Below are positions 1 to 9,682 of a DNA stretch of 64,000 nucleotides, piece after piece. The position numbers were made by a program, and so were the translations under genes. Position 1 is the stretch's first letter, and the number at the start of each line of letters is the position of its first letter. Under the pieces are notes generated by a model. It was not told the origin of the DNA. It saw nothing but the letters and a program-made list of their open reading frames with translations, and ran no database searches. This DNA comes from Alopecurus myosuroides (taxonomy: Eukaryota; Streptophyta; Magnoliopsida; Poales; Poaceae): positions 330,552,482 to 330,616,481 of the forward strand of contig CM054057.1 in the NCBI GenBank assembly GCA_028641055.1, read 5' to 3'.

Positions 1-203
1 GCCGCCGTCACCCTCTAATACCGGCCCGCCGTTCCACGCCGCCGCGCCGCACTCACCGGGCTTCACCGCTGCCGCCGCTTCCCGGTAAAGCTTTCTAGAT
101 CTAGGTTTTTATTCTTAGATCTCGATTTCGTGTTCTTCGCGTTCATCATCTCCATTTTTCCTTGCTTTATTTTTTATTTTTGGTTTCCTTTAGATCCGTT
201 TCA
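1..203 (+). other. 5' leader and leader intron of the A aORF
   Basis: A GC-rich leader exon (1-84) rich in GCCGCC ends at a CCCG/GTAAAG donor. A T-rich intron follows to the TTTCCTTTAG acceptor at 193, then ten bases of leader before the ATG at 204. The same layout is seen upstream of the B aORF. The promoter of this copy would lie left of the window. Confidence 0.6.
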
Positions 204-3200
204 ATGGCACCCAAGGCCGCTCCTAAGTCCAAGGGCAAGACCCCGGCTTTGAAGCAAAAGCCGGGTCAATCCATTTCAGTCAACTTGGCAAAATCGACCG
301 TTACGCTCGAAAAATTAGAAGAGCTAGCCGAGTCTGGGGTCCTCCCCCCTCAGTCGGAGATCTCCTGGAGAGCGCCCGAGGAGGAGAGCCGGCCTTCACC
401 CGAATCAGGTGAAGTTGTCGTTTTTCTTGAGCACGTGACCTGGGGTTTCCGTCCCCGGGGTCATCCTTTCTTTTGCAAGGTTCTCCACCACTATAAGCTC
501 CTAGTTTTCGACATAGTCCCAAACTCGATTTTAAACATCTTCCACTTCATCGTTCTCTGCGAATCTTATCTTTGCATCGCCCCCAACCTTGCTTTGTTCC
601 TTGAGCTTTATTAGTGCAAGCCTTGCCGTGAAAACACGGATGGACCCCTCCTTGTCTGTGGGGGCGTGTCCATCCAAAGACGCAAGAAATCCTTAATACC
701 GACTCTCAGCCTTCACTCCCACGTGAAGCACTGGCAACAGTCTTTCTTTTATTGCAAGGACACATCCACACCCGGCGAAAATCCTTTCCCAGGTTTTTCC
801 ACTGAAACTCTTTCCCTTAGCAATAATTTGAGCACCTTCGCTTCAGAAGCCGACAGACAATCCATCCAACTGCTCCTTCATAAGTTAGCCGTCCTAGCTC
901 CCCACGGTCTTTGTGGGTTAAACTTGATCAAGACCTGGATCAGCTGCATGATCCAACCCAATAGCATCCGCCCAAAACTCCTCTGCGAATACTCGGGCCA
1001 TCTGACCGACTCTCTCCAATACTCGGAGAAGTCATACCAGGCCGCTGACGTCAACAAGGCCATGAAAAACTTTCTGGCTGAGAAGGTGGAGGTCATCAGG
1101 AGCATTTCCAGACTCGGCCCCTTCACTCGCTCAAACCCGGCTCCACCAGTAAGAACCGGTTATTCCCTTCTATACCGGTTAATTTTTCAAACACATATAC
1201 TAACTTTTATCTTTGCTACTCTTTACCCAAGAATCTGACAAATGGTGGAAGATTGTCACCCCTCCTCCCTCTGAAAATTCGGAAGATGAAGAGCCGAGTG
1301 ACAGCGAAGAAGGTGACTCCGAGTTACTGAACAAATACTTTGTCGATTTACTACACCAAGATTCTCTTCCCACCTTTATTCCTGACAATACGCCACAATC
1401 ACCAGCACCGGCTGACAAGGACGGCTCTCAGTCTGAGGAGAGCGAGGCGGAGCAAAAAGCCGAGTAAGGCAAAAAGAGGAAGGCCAAAGGAGTCACCTTC
1501 AAGGTATCCTATTCTTCCATAACCTCATATTTGTACTCATGTGTTGGTACGTGCACACTTGACAAATATTAACTATTGTGTTTTCACAGGAAACCACGTC
1601 TCCTCCTCCCAAGCGACGGGCAACCCGGACTTCTCCGGGTGACAAGCCCCTCAACCCCGGGATCCCTCAGTCGCCTGCTCGCCGAGCCGGTACTCCTTCA
1701 ACTTATCCTGATTGCACTTCTAAAAAATTCCCATCTCCGAGTCACCCTTTAGCAGGAAAACTCCGAGTCTCACTTTTCAACTCTCTGTCAGTGTCTTCCG
1801 GATCTAGCAACGATCTCCCTAGTGATTTTGTCATGAATACCGGGTATTTTTCATAACTTGACTATATCCTTATACTTTGCATGTTTTACCTCTATAACCC
1901 ACTAACTCATTGTTTTTCTTTCCTTAGAGCCAAGGTCACGCTCAGCGATCCAGTGGAAACCCCCGCTAATGACCCGATGGCAGAAGACCCGGTAAGCGCT
2001 GCTAACCCCCGCCCGTTGAAGAGCAAGAGCCGACTAACGCGACCAGCCCAAGAACTGAGTCTCCTCCTCCTATGCCCCAGCCGGATGATCCCGAGGTTGA
2101 ATACCTTGGGACCCAAAAGAGTGTTGCTGCTCCAAAAACCTCCACTGCCAGATATGAAGCGGAGGAAACAAAGGCAGCAGCTCAACCGGCCGGCCAAGGC
2201 GCTAGTTCTTCCAGGCCGGCTCTCAGCGGCCAAAAGTTTGAAAAACTGCTGGAGGAGTATCGCTCCCTAAAGACAACTAAGGAGGAGATAGACGAGTCTT
2301 TGGCGGCTGAGCACCAGGTTAATTTGACTAACACTATTCATATACTCATCCTAGTCCCCAAGTTCCGAGTGTTCTGTCCACAGTCACTCGGTACTTGTAA
2401 ATATATCCCTTTTGCGCTCTTTTCACACTGATATGTATTTGTCATTTTTAGGCTTACGTTGCCCGGACTGATGAAATTCTAGCTAAAACCAATAAACTCC
2501 TGGAAGTGGAAGTTAAGCTCTGTGAGGAACTAGAAGCTAATCTCAAGGATCTCTCCAAGAGGCACAACAAGCAAAAGAAGAGACTCCGGACCGCTGAGGA
2601 GCTTGTCAAGCAGTTCTCGACTTTCATTGGCAAGACATTTGACTCCATCATTGGTAAGGCTAAGTTTCCGACTGTCGGTTTTTGTTACTCGGATTTCCCT
2701 GTCCGACAATGTTTTGACTCGAATTTCACTGTCTTACTTATCTTTTTGTATCGCAGGTCCGACTGAAGTTGCTGAAGTAAAAGATGACTACCAGAGGCTG
2801 AGAATACTCAAGACTGTCATCCGGCAATTTTCGGCAAGGACACAATTGGCATTTGAGGCTGTGAAGTTATCCGGTGATTACACCGGTGTAACCCACATGC
2901 TCGAGGCATACTCGACGGTCCCTGCCTAGATTGAGGCCTGGAAGCGCTCAGCCTGCCGGGTTGGGGTGATACGCGGTCTTGCACTGGCCAAAGCCTATTA
3001 CCCCAAAATCGAGCCGGCAATGCTTGTGAACGGATTTCCCGAGTTTAAAACTGACGGTTCTAAGTTTACGGGAAAAGACCTCAAGGTCATCAACACCCAA
3101 ATCTGTCATTCGACTAGCTTGATCGCGGAAACCCTCGACGTGAACAAGCTTACCGCCGCATATGATGCTGAAGACAAGCCTGTGCCCTTCGAATACCCGG

Positions 3201-3424
3201 CGCCCTTTGACATCTTGACTCGCTTCAAGGCGGAGCTTGCGAAGAAAAGAGCTGCGGCCGAGTCTGGCTCTGCACCAACCTCATCAACTTCGGTTGTTCC
3301 TCCTCCATCGCTTGCTCCCTCCACGGGTGGCCTGGAGATTGAGAAGGAGAAGGCAGCACAGGATAACATCGAAAACCCGGCTACCAAGACCACTCATGAT
3401 GACTCGGCTACAGCAGCCGAGTAA
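204..3424 (+). pseudogene. Antisense ORF (aORF) of element A, six exons, broken
   Basis: This gene lies on the strand opposite to A's gag-pol and converges with it. I read coding exons at about 204-1148, 1232-1503, 1590-1843, 1928-2317, 2452-2653 and 2757-3424, all with GT-AG borders, plus a leader exon 1-84 and leader intron 85-193. The start is the ATG at 204 (MAPKAAPKSK). The first exon resembles the 'putative gypsy-type transposon' (Transposase_28-like) family of grass elements: a Lys/Pro-rich head, then a globular part with HVKHWQ and FFYCKD. Later exons are acidic and Ser/Pro-rich, followed by a coiled-coil segment and a conserved tail (WKRxACRVGVIRGLALAKAYYP). It is broken by TAG at 613, TAA at 1465, a frame change in exon 4 (two frames, near 2070-2270) and TAG at 2927. 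The function of this family is unknown; nothing shows that it is a transposase. Confidence 0.75.
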
Positions 3425-4589
3425 AGTATCCCTTTTTATCAGTGAACAATTATTCGGCCAATAGGAATTGTAATATGCCTTTTATACATTGTTTTTTGAT
3501 AGTGCGTCTGTGCACTTTTGGTACTATTCCTAAGGTTTGTAACACATTGAACTTCTGTCGTTTCGATGACCCTTTTGGTTATCGATTTAATATGCACTTT
3601 ACAACCTTACCTTGGCACAACTTTACTTATTATATGCTTTATGTGAAAGATGCCGAGTCTTAGTTTTGGGACGGCGAAGAATTTCTTCCAAGACCACAAG
3701 ACCCGGATTTTGGGTCTGGGGTTTTTTGGCTTGGGAAATTTTGTTTCTCAAGTCCCCAAGTCCCCTAGACCCGGATTTTGGGTCTAGGGTTTTTTGGCTT
3801 GGGAAATTTTGTTTCTCAAGTTTCCAAGTCCCCAAGACCCGATTTCACCTTTTGAAGTTACACACAATATGTAATGAGATTCTGGCTATTGCCTTTGGCT
3901 CTCCACAACTTATGGTTTAGATGACTCTTTTGACCCTTCTGGTTATAAGCCAGTTTTCGCATGGATTTTCAATGTTACAGTAACTCTAGTAAAAACAGGG
4001 TCAGGCAAGTCCCCATGGGCATCATGACTGATTGGATTTATAGGTTAGCAAACACGCCATTTTGTTGCGAGTTACATCAAGCTTAAACAAAAGAGGTCAA
4101 GAAAAATTTGGCTCTATTGTCCGGGTTATGAGATTGTAACTGTACTTATTGCAAGTAATCAGTCCTCACAACCGAATTGCATCATGGCCGGGTCTAAGTG
4201 TGCAACTGTGCTATTCAAGCAATCAGCCCCCAAGACCTAGATATAAGTACTACGCAACAGTAGGCTTCCTGCTCTACCGGCTTAAAAAATAGCTTAAACA
4301 CTGAAAAGGAAAAAATGTGCAAATTTAAACCCGCTGATTTTTACACCTTGTGTATTGGGAATCACATTTAACTAAAACACCTACAGAAAAATATGCAAAA
4401 AATTGACAAAATTTAAAGGACATAACAACCATCATAATTTAAACATTTCTTTATTGATATGAAAAGGTTAGGTCAGCAGGCCGCCTCATTAAAAATCCTC
4501 AAGTCGCCTTAGGTACCCTGGATAGGAAAAGAGTGCGTTTGAAACCTGTTGCCCGTTACATCGTGTAGTACAATTTGCAAACCGAGTAT
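3425..4589. other. Non-coding spacer between aORF and integrase of A
   Basis: No coding capacity is visible. The segment is conserved with the matching spacer of B (24938-26069), including a stretch that on the minus strand reads CTTGGGGGCTGATTGCTTG. It holds the 68-bp duplication at 3700-3835 and several polypurine-tract-like motifs. It separates the two convergent transcription units and may contain their 3' ends; I see no certain polyadenylation signal. Confidence 0.6.
3700..3835. repeat. 68-bp tandem duplication in the A spacer
   Basis: Two copies, 3700-3767 and 3768-3835, both begin GACCCGGATTTTGGGTCT and carry GGCTTGGGAAATTTTG and an AGTCCCC element. They differ at only a few bases. 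B has a diverged equivalent near 25680-25800. Confidence 0.85.
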
Positions 4590-5909
4590 ATACTAAGTGT
4601 AGTAGGGACGCAGCTGAGCCACGTTCCATGGTTGTTCACGCTCTGGCATAGATACGGTGGAATGAGCAGTGTCATTCACATAGTCCGACTCTTCCCTTGC
4701 ATCCACCAGGTAATACGGTCCATTGTGCAGATTTCGGCTTATAATGAATGGACCCTCCCATGGCGGAGATAACTTGTGCTTTCCCTCTTTGGATTGCACC
4801 AAGCGCAGCACTAGGTCTCCTTCTTGGAAAACGCGTGTTTTGACCCGGCGACTATGGTATCGCCTTCAATCCTGCTGATATATGGTGGACCGTTCCAACG
4901 CTTGCTCCCTGTGCTCTTCTAACATGTCCACAGCGTCTTGCCGGGTCTTCTCGTTTTCCACCTCAACATAAGCTGCCACTCGTGGCGAGTCATGGATGAT
5001 ATCACTCGGAAGGACCGCCTCTGCACCATAAACCATAAAAAACGGGGTCATTTGAGTAGACCTGTTAGGTGTAGTATTGATTCCCCAAACCACAGATGGT
5101 AACTCCTCAACCCATACTCCAGCAGCTCGGAGACACGGGACTCGTAACCGTGGTTTCAACCCGCGAAGTAGCTCTTGGTTTGCCCTTTCCACCTGCCAAT
5201 TGGCTTGTGGATGGGCCACCGAGGCTACATCAAGTCGAATGCCATTGTTTCCACAAAACTTCTCCATCTCTCCTAAGGACATATAGGTTCCATTGTCCGT
5301 GATTATGCTGTGGGGGTATCCAAATCGATATATGATCCTCTTCAAGAATTTCACAGCTGTGGCCACTTCACAGTTTGTAACGGGCATGACCTCAACCCAC
5401 TTTGTAAATTTGTCGATAGCCACCAGTAGATGAGTCTTTTTGCATGGAGACATGTGGAAAGGTCCTACCATATCCATACCCCAAACAGCAAACGGCCAGG
5501 TCAATGGAATTGTCCGCAGCTCCATAGCCGGCACATGGGTTTGCCGAGCATACCTTTGACATCCATCACATCTTGCCACCAAGCGTTCTGCGTCCGCTAA
5601 AGCCGTAAGCCAAAAGAAACCGTGCTAATAAGCCTTAGCCACAAGGGATCTTGTGGAGGCATGGTGTCCACAATCACCTTCATGAATTTCCTTCAATATT
5701 TGACGACCTTCTTCTAGGGCTACGCAGCGTAGAAAGACACCTACAACACTTCTCTTGTAAAGCTCACCATTAATGATGGAATAACCCTTTGCCCGTCTCT
5801 GGATTTGCCGGGCTACAACTTCCTGCTGTGGTAACTCACCCCGTAATAGAAACGCCAGGAACGGCTCAGTCCACTCCGAGATAGCGCGCACTTCGGCCAC
5901 AAATTCCAA
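4590..5909 (-). pseudogene. Integrase of element A
   Basis: This encodes the retroviral-type integrase that inserts element DNA into the host genome. The HHCC zinc-binding head is seen as GDCGHHAS (before 5625) and CDGCQRYA (from 5582). The DDE core shows GMDMVGP, then ITDNGT, then the NxQVERAN block. The last block reads NWQVERAN, where family members have NGQVERAN: a Gly to Trp change next to the catalytic Glu. The C-terminal part (LSPPWEGPFIISR, ending NVAQLRPYYT near 4590) follows after an in-frame TGA at about 4866 that replaces a Leu codon. A further break between 5582 and 5625 separates the zinc head. Not functional as it stands. Confidence 0.85.
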
Positions 5910-5926
5910 ATCCGGGTCTTGATGAG

Positions 5927-6854
5927 CTATTTCTTCTTCTCACTCAGTTTTAACGGAAGGCCGCCATAATTCATCCAAGAAGACATTAGGAGGAACCGGC
6001 CTCGACAGGAGCCGAGTCTCGAAAGCGCGTCCGCGGCCTCGTTCTTTCGCCGGTCAATGTGCTCCACCTGATACCCGGAGAAAGACCCGGCTACTTTGTT
6101 CAGCTCTCCGCGGTATGCTGCCATTGTTACATCCTTTCTGTCCCACGTTCCTGAGACCTGCTATACCACGAGATCCGAGTCTCCGTAGCACCTTATATGC
6201 TTAGTATTCATCTCCTTTTCTACTCGTAGTCCATGCGACATGGCATCATACTCGGCTACATTGTTAGAGCAATCGAAATGAATTTGCAAAACGTAACGCA
6301 ACTTATCTCCTTTTAGCGATGTGAGCACAACACCATCTCCTGATCCTTCATACTGCTTGGAACCATCAAAGTGCATAACCCAAGACTCTAAACTTGGCAC
6401 CAACAAGGGCATGCTTGTTTGAGTCCAATCGTTAACGAAATCGACCAAGACCTGAGACTGGATTGCGGACCGGGGCTCATAGTTGATGTGATAATCCCCC
6501 ATCTCGATGGCCCACTTGGCCACCCTGCCTGTTGCGTCTAAATTTCTTATGATATCTGCCATGGGTATGGGACTTACCACCGTTATGGGGTGTTCTTGAA
6601 AATATGGCTTCAATTTCCGACTGGCCATGAATACACCAAAAACTAGCTTTTGCCAATGTGGGTACCGCTGCTTTGGTTCTGATAAGACCTCGCTCACATA
6701 GTAAACCGGCCGTTGCACCGGGTAATCCTTTCCATCCTCTTTGCGCTCAACCACGACTACTGCACTAACCGCCCGAGGCCCGGCCGCAACGTACAGCAAC
6801 ATGGGATCTTTGGGACCCGGTGCTGCCAGAACCTGTGCTTCAGATAAATCCTTC
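5927..6854 (-). pseudogene. RNase H and second RNase H-like domain of element A, 3' piece
   Basis: From right to left the protein begins at MLLYVAAGPRAVSAVV, the retrotransposon RNase H following RT, and passes into a second RNase H-like domain with MHFDGSKQYEGSGDGVV, NVAEYDAM and YGDSDLVV. Two RNase H-type domains in a row are a mark of the Tat lineage. A stop follows YGDSDLVV near 6161 and another frame change occurs near 6000, after which the linker to integrase is damaged. The upstream half of RT is at 45923-46813, beyond inserted element B. Confidence 0.85.
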
Positions 6855-7319
6855 TGTTAGGGGGATGGTAACACGGTAGGCTCATGCCTAGGCGAAACCC
6901 GGCCCGAAGGAAATCACACGAGACCCGGCCCAAGATGCAGGAGTTTCTAGAATGCCCAAAAGGGAGCGTGGATCTTGTAATCCGTACCTTGGGATCCAAG
7001 ATTAGCAAAGCTAGGGTTGTGTGTGTATTCTGGGTATGATTCCGGGTGTGCCTTGTATAGGAAGCCAGAGAGCCGGGTAATATATAAACCGGCTCCTGGG
7101 ACAGAGAGACCTAGAGTTTCCTAGATATTCGAGTATTCCAGTAGTACGAGAGTTGATAGTTGTAACCCTAGATCGGGGTCTCGGCGACATTGCAACCCGA
7201 GCTACCAGATCACCAGATAATATGATTTCCCCTGAGCTAAACCCTCTCCCAAACACCAGAGTTGATCTGCCCCAAACTAAGTTACCCCTGTTAACGTTTG
7301 CCATGATTATCCCACGACA
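6855..7319 (+). repeat. 5' LTR of element B
   Basis: It starts TGTTAGGGGG and ends CACGACA, 465 bp. By hand I count about 20 substitutions and one 7-bp indel against the 3' LTR, roughly 4 percent, the oldest LTR pair in the window. A TATA box is at 7081-7088. The LTR end carries an ATG (7303) that opens the gag frame. Confidence 0.93.
7081..7088 (+). promoter_or_regulatory. TATA box of B 5' LTR
   Basis: TATATAAA sits in the context GGGTAATATATAAACCGG, about 240 bp before the LTR end. The same box is present in the 3' LTR at 45551-45558. It is the likely Pol II start for genomic RNA; no other TATA stands out in the LTR. Confidence 0.75.
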
Positions 7320-9682
7320 GTTGGCGCCCACCGTGGGGCCTACGTCCAAAGGTGTTTACATCACGGGAGAAGCTCGGGAAAGCATGAAGAACCTCGTCAT
7401 CGGCGAGATCATCACCAATCCTACAGGAGAGAAGATCGTGGACGACTTTGGTTGGGGACCAGAGTCGGATCTGCTGGAAACCGGATCTGTCGTTACGATC
7501 GGCCGGGTCAACGTCTTCGTCGGTATAGTACGTGCATCCGGTTTTGTTCCTGACAAAATTGAGTATGATTCCGTATCAGGAGAAGCGACCTGCGTTCAAT
7601 CGGATGGAGAAGAATCATTCGGGACAGCCGATCCGGAGGAAGATCCCACCACGAAGAGGGAACAGCCGGAGGAGCCGGTATGGACCCCACGTGGCCGGGT
7701 TATGAGAGAAGATGATACCGAGTCTATCTTGCACCTACTTGAAGATCGGTACGAGGAAGATAGCTGCGAAGAGGAAAAATACAAATCTTCGCCAGGCATC
7801 GCGCGCCGGGTCGCGGTCTACACAACCCCTGCAATCAATCTTAATCAAGGAGATGTGTCGACAGCCGCGGTCGGTGCGGCGCGAGCGCTGGCCCAACAGC
7901 AGGCACCGGCTGACGGAAACCTGGTCATAGCCCGGGTCGATGGAGAGCCGACCTCTGTCACTAGCCACACAGGGGAAAGCGAGCAGCACAGAAATATGTT
8001 TGGATTCACGGCAAATAGAACACCAGGAGCGGGAGCTTCGCACCCGCGAAATCCGGCTCTATTCAACAATAATCTAATCTTAGATCCCACAGTGTTGGCA
8101 ACGGTGATAACTCTAGAAAACGCGGCGGCACGCGCCCAAGATCTAGATGTGGCTCGCCGTGCATTGGAGCAATAGAGAAGAGATGTGGAAGCTGAAAAAC
8201 AAGGGATGGCCGCGAGCCAGCACGAGTTGGAAGAACTGGAGAATCGTATTCAAGCTCAGTCAACTAGGATTTATAATCAGAGGCATCAGACGAGATGACC
8301 TGCAATAGGTGGGAATTTACAGCCAGCTGCGTTGTTCATTACCCCTCAGGATCAACCAATCCCGGTTGTGAATCAAGGAACCGGGTATCAACCTGCAACC
8401 CTGGGAGGACAGCCGGCAAACGTGCAAGCCGAGTTACCCACGTTGCAAACTGGGATCGCCGCTGGCAATGCCGCACCACCACACCGCGATTTCATACTCC
8501 ACCAGGTCACTTCAGTAACCCCATGGATAACGTGTATGCAGCAACATTGGCACTCGATCGCATCCCTGTGGGAGAATCACCCCATGCAATGGAGACCCGG
8601 CGGGCAATAGACCTGTTACGCACGGCAGTTGCTCAACAAGCCTATTACCCGGATAACAGGAGTGGCATGCATGGGACGCCGTATGTTAGTCGACAGAACG
8701 GGAATACCGGCTATATTCAGTCAAATTCGGCACGGCGGAGGGCAGAGCAGCAGCAAATGCCGCCTCCTCCCCATAGGCCGGCAACTACTGCAGCTTCAGC
8801 GGCACAAGCCATTGTGGACAGTTCTCGAGCCAGGCATGCAGCAGCCGGGTCTGTGGTAAGAGGGACGGTAGCGGTTGCACCCCCCGCCGCACCCGCTGCG
8901 GGATCGCACGTTTCTCGAGTGAGGCCAGTACCGGCAAATCTAGCCGGACCTAAGTGTCTGTCGGACGCCATCAGGGTTGAGCCTTACCCGGAAAAATTCA
9001 AGGAACCGGGTAAATTGGTTAATTATGAGCCAACCATGGACCCAGAGACCTGGTTGAGCAGTTATGAGATGGCTATGTCGATTCGTAACGCATCCGAGAA
9101 GCTTCAAGCCAAGTTTATGTACCTTATGATGTCCGAAGGAGCATCAAAATTTTGGTTCAATAACCTGCGTGAAAGATCCATCAATTCATGGAGTGAGTTG
9201 AAAACTGCCTTCATCAAACACTTTCATGGGACATACCGGAAGTTATTCACGATTGACGATTTGGAACGATGTGTCCAGAGGAAGGGAGAGTCGGCGCGCA
9301 GCTGGGTGCACCGGGTCATGGAGATTCTCCACTCTTCCACTGATATTCAGCCCAAAGATGCATTATAAGCTATGGCAAAAACATGCAAATACATACCCTT
9401 GGTGCAAAAACTGACACGCATGAAATCTAGTTGACATGCTTCAGAAGTTACAATGGGAGAGTTGATGGATGCGTGCAACAAGCACGCCGCCACTGACACC
9501 ACAGAAGAGGATGTTGAGGATAAAAAAGTAAAAGCCAACGCGAACAATAACGGAAGACCCGACAATGGGGCTGCGCCGGGTAATAATGGAGGGAGTAACA
9601 GAAAGAACCAGCACAAACGCCCGTATGAAGGAATCTCCGAGTTTGTTGCTAATACCGAAGCCAGGTTTGCAAGATCCAGGGC
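7303..9682 (+). pseudogene. gag of element B, 5' piece
   Basis: gag forms the particle and binds the RNA. The frame opens at an ATG inside the LTR (7303) and runs through the primer site as PRQLAPTVG. It is open to a TAG at 8173 (after a helical LDVARRALEQ segment) and is then resumed in other frames. The capsid-like retrotransposon gag domain is about 8940-9365 (PEKFKEPGKLVNYEPTMDP, WFNNLRERSINSWSEL, FIKHFHGTY), ending at a TAA near 9366. A Lys/Asn-rich tail follows (NANNNGRPDNG, about 9530-9600). Element C then interrupts the gene at 9682; the rest resumes at 20573. Confidence 0.85.
7321..7339 (+). other. Primer binding site of element B
   Basis: TTGGCGCCCACCGTGGGGC begins one base after the LTR end. 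The same 19 bases follow the LTR of element E. The TGGCGCC start fits the CCA end of a tRNA other than initiator Met. I did not establish which tRNA. Confidence 0.8.

Larger units (their letters stand above)
1..6854 (-). mobile_element. Element A, 3' part: Tat-lineage Ty3/gypsy retrotransposon
   Basis: This is the 3' portion of a minus-strand Ty3/gypsy element. Reading right to left it holds the end of reverse transcriptase/RNase H, the second RNase H-like domain, integrase, a spacer, and an antisense gene on the plus strand. The matching 5' portion lies at 45783-47455, on the other side of inserted element B. The reading frame of A continues across B, so this is a clean split. Its 3' LTR is to the left of the window. 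Pol proteins are close to those of B, so A and B belong to one family. The Tat assignment rests on the dual RNase H and the antisense ORF. Confidence 0.9.

Noticed and set aside
204..1148. Calling the aORF a DNA transposase.
   Set aside because: The domain name is historical. No DDE catalytic motif, terminal repeats or transposase core is visible, and it sits within an LTR element.
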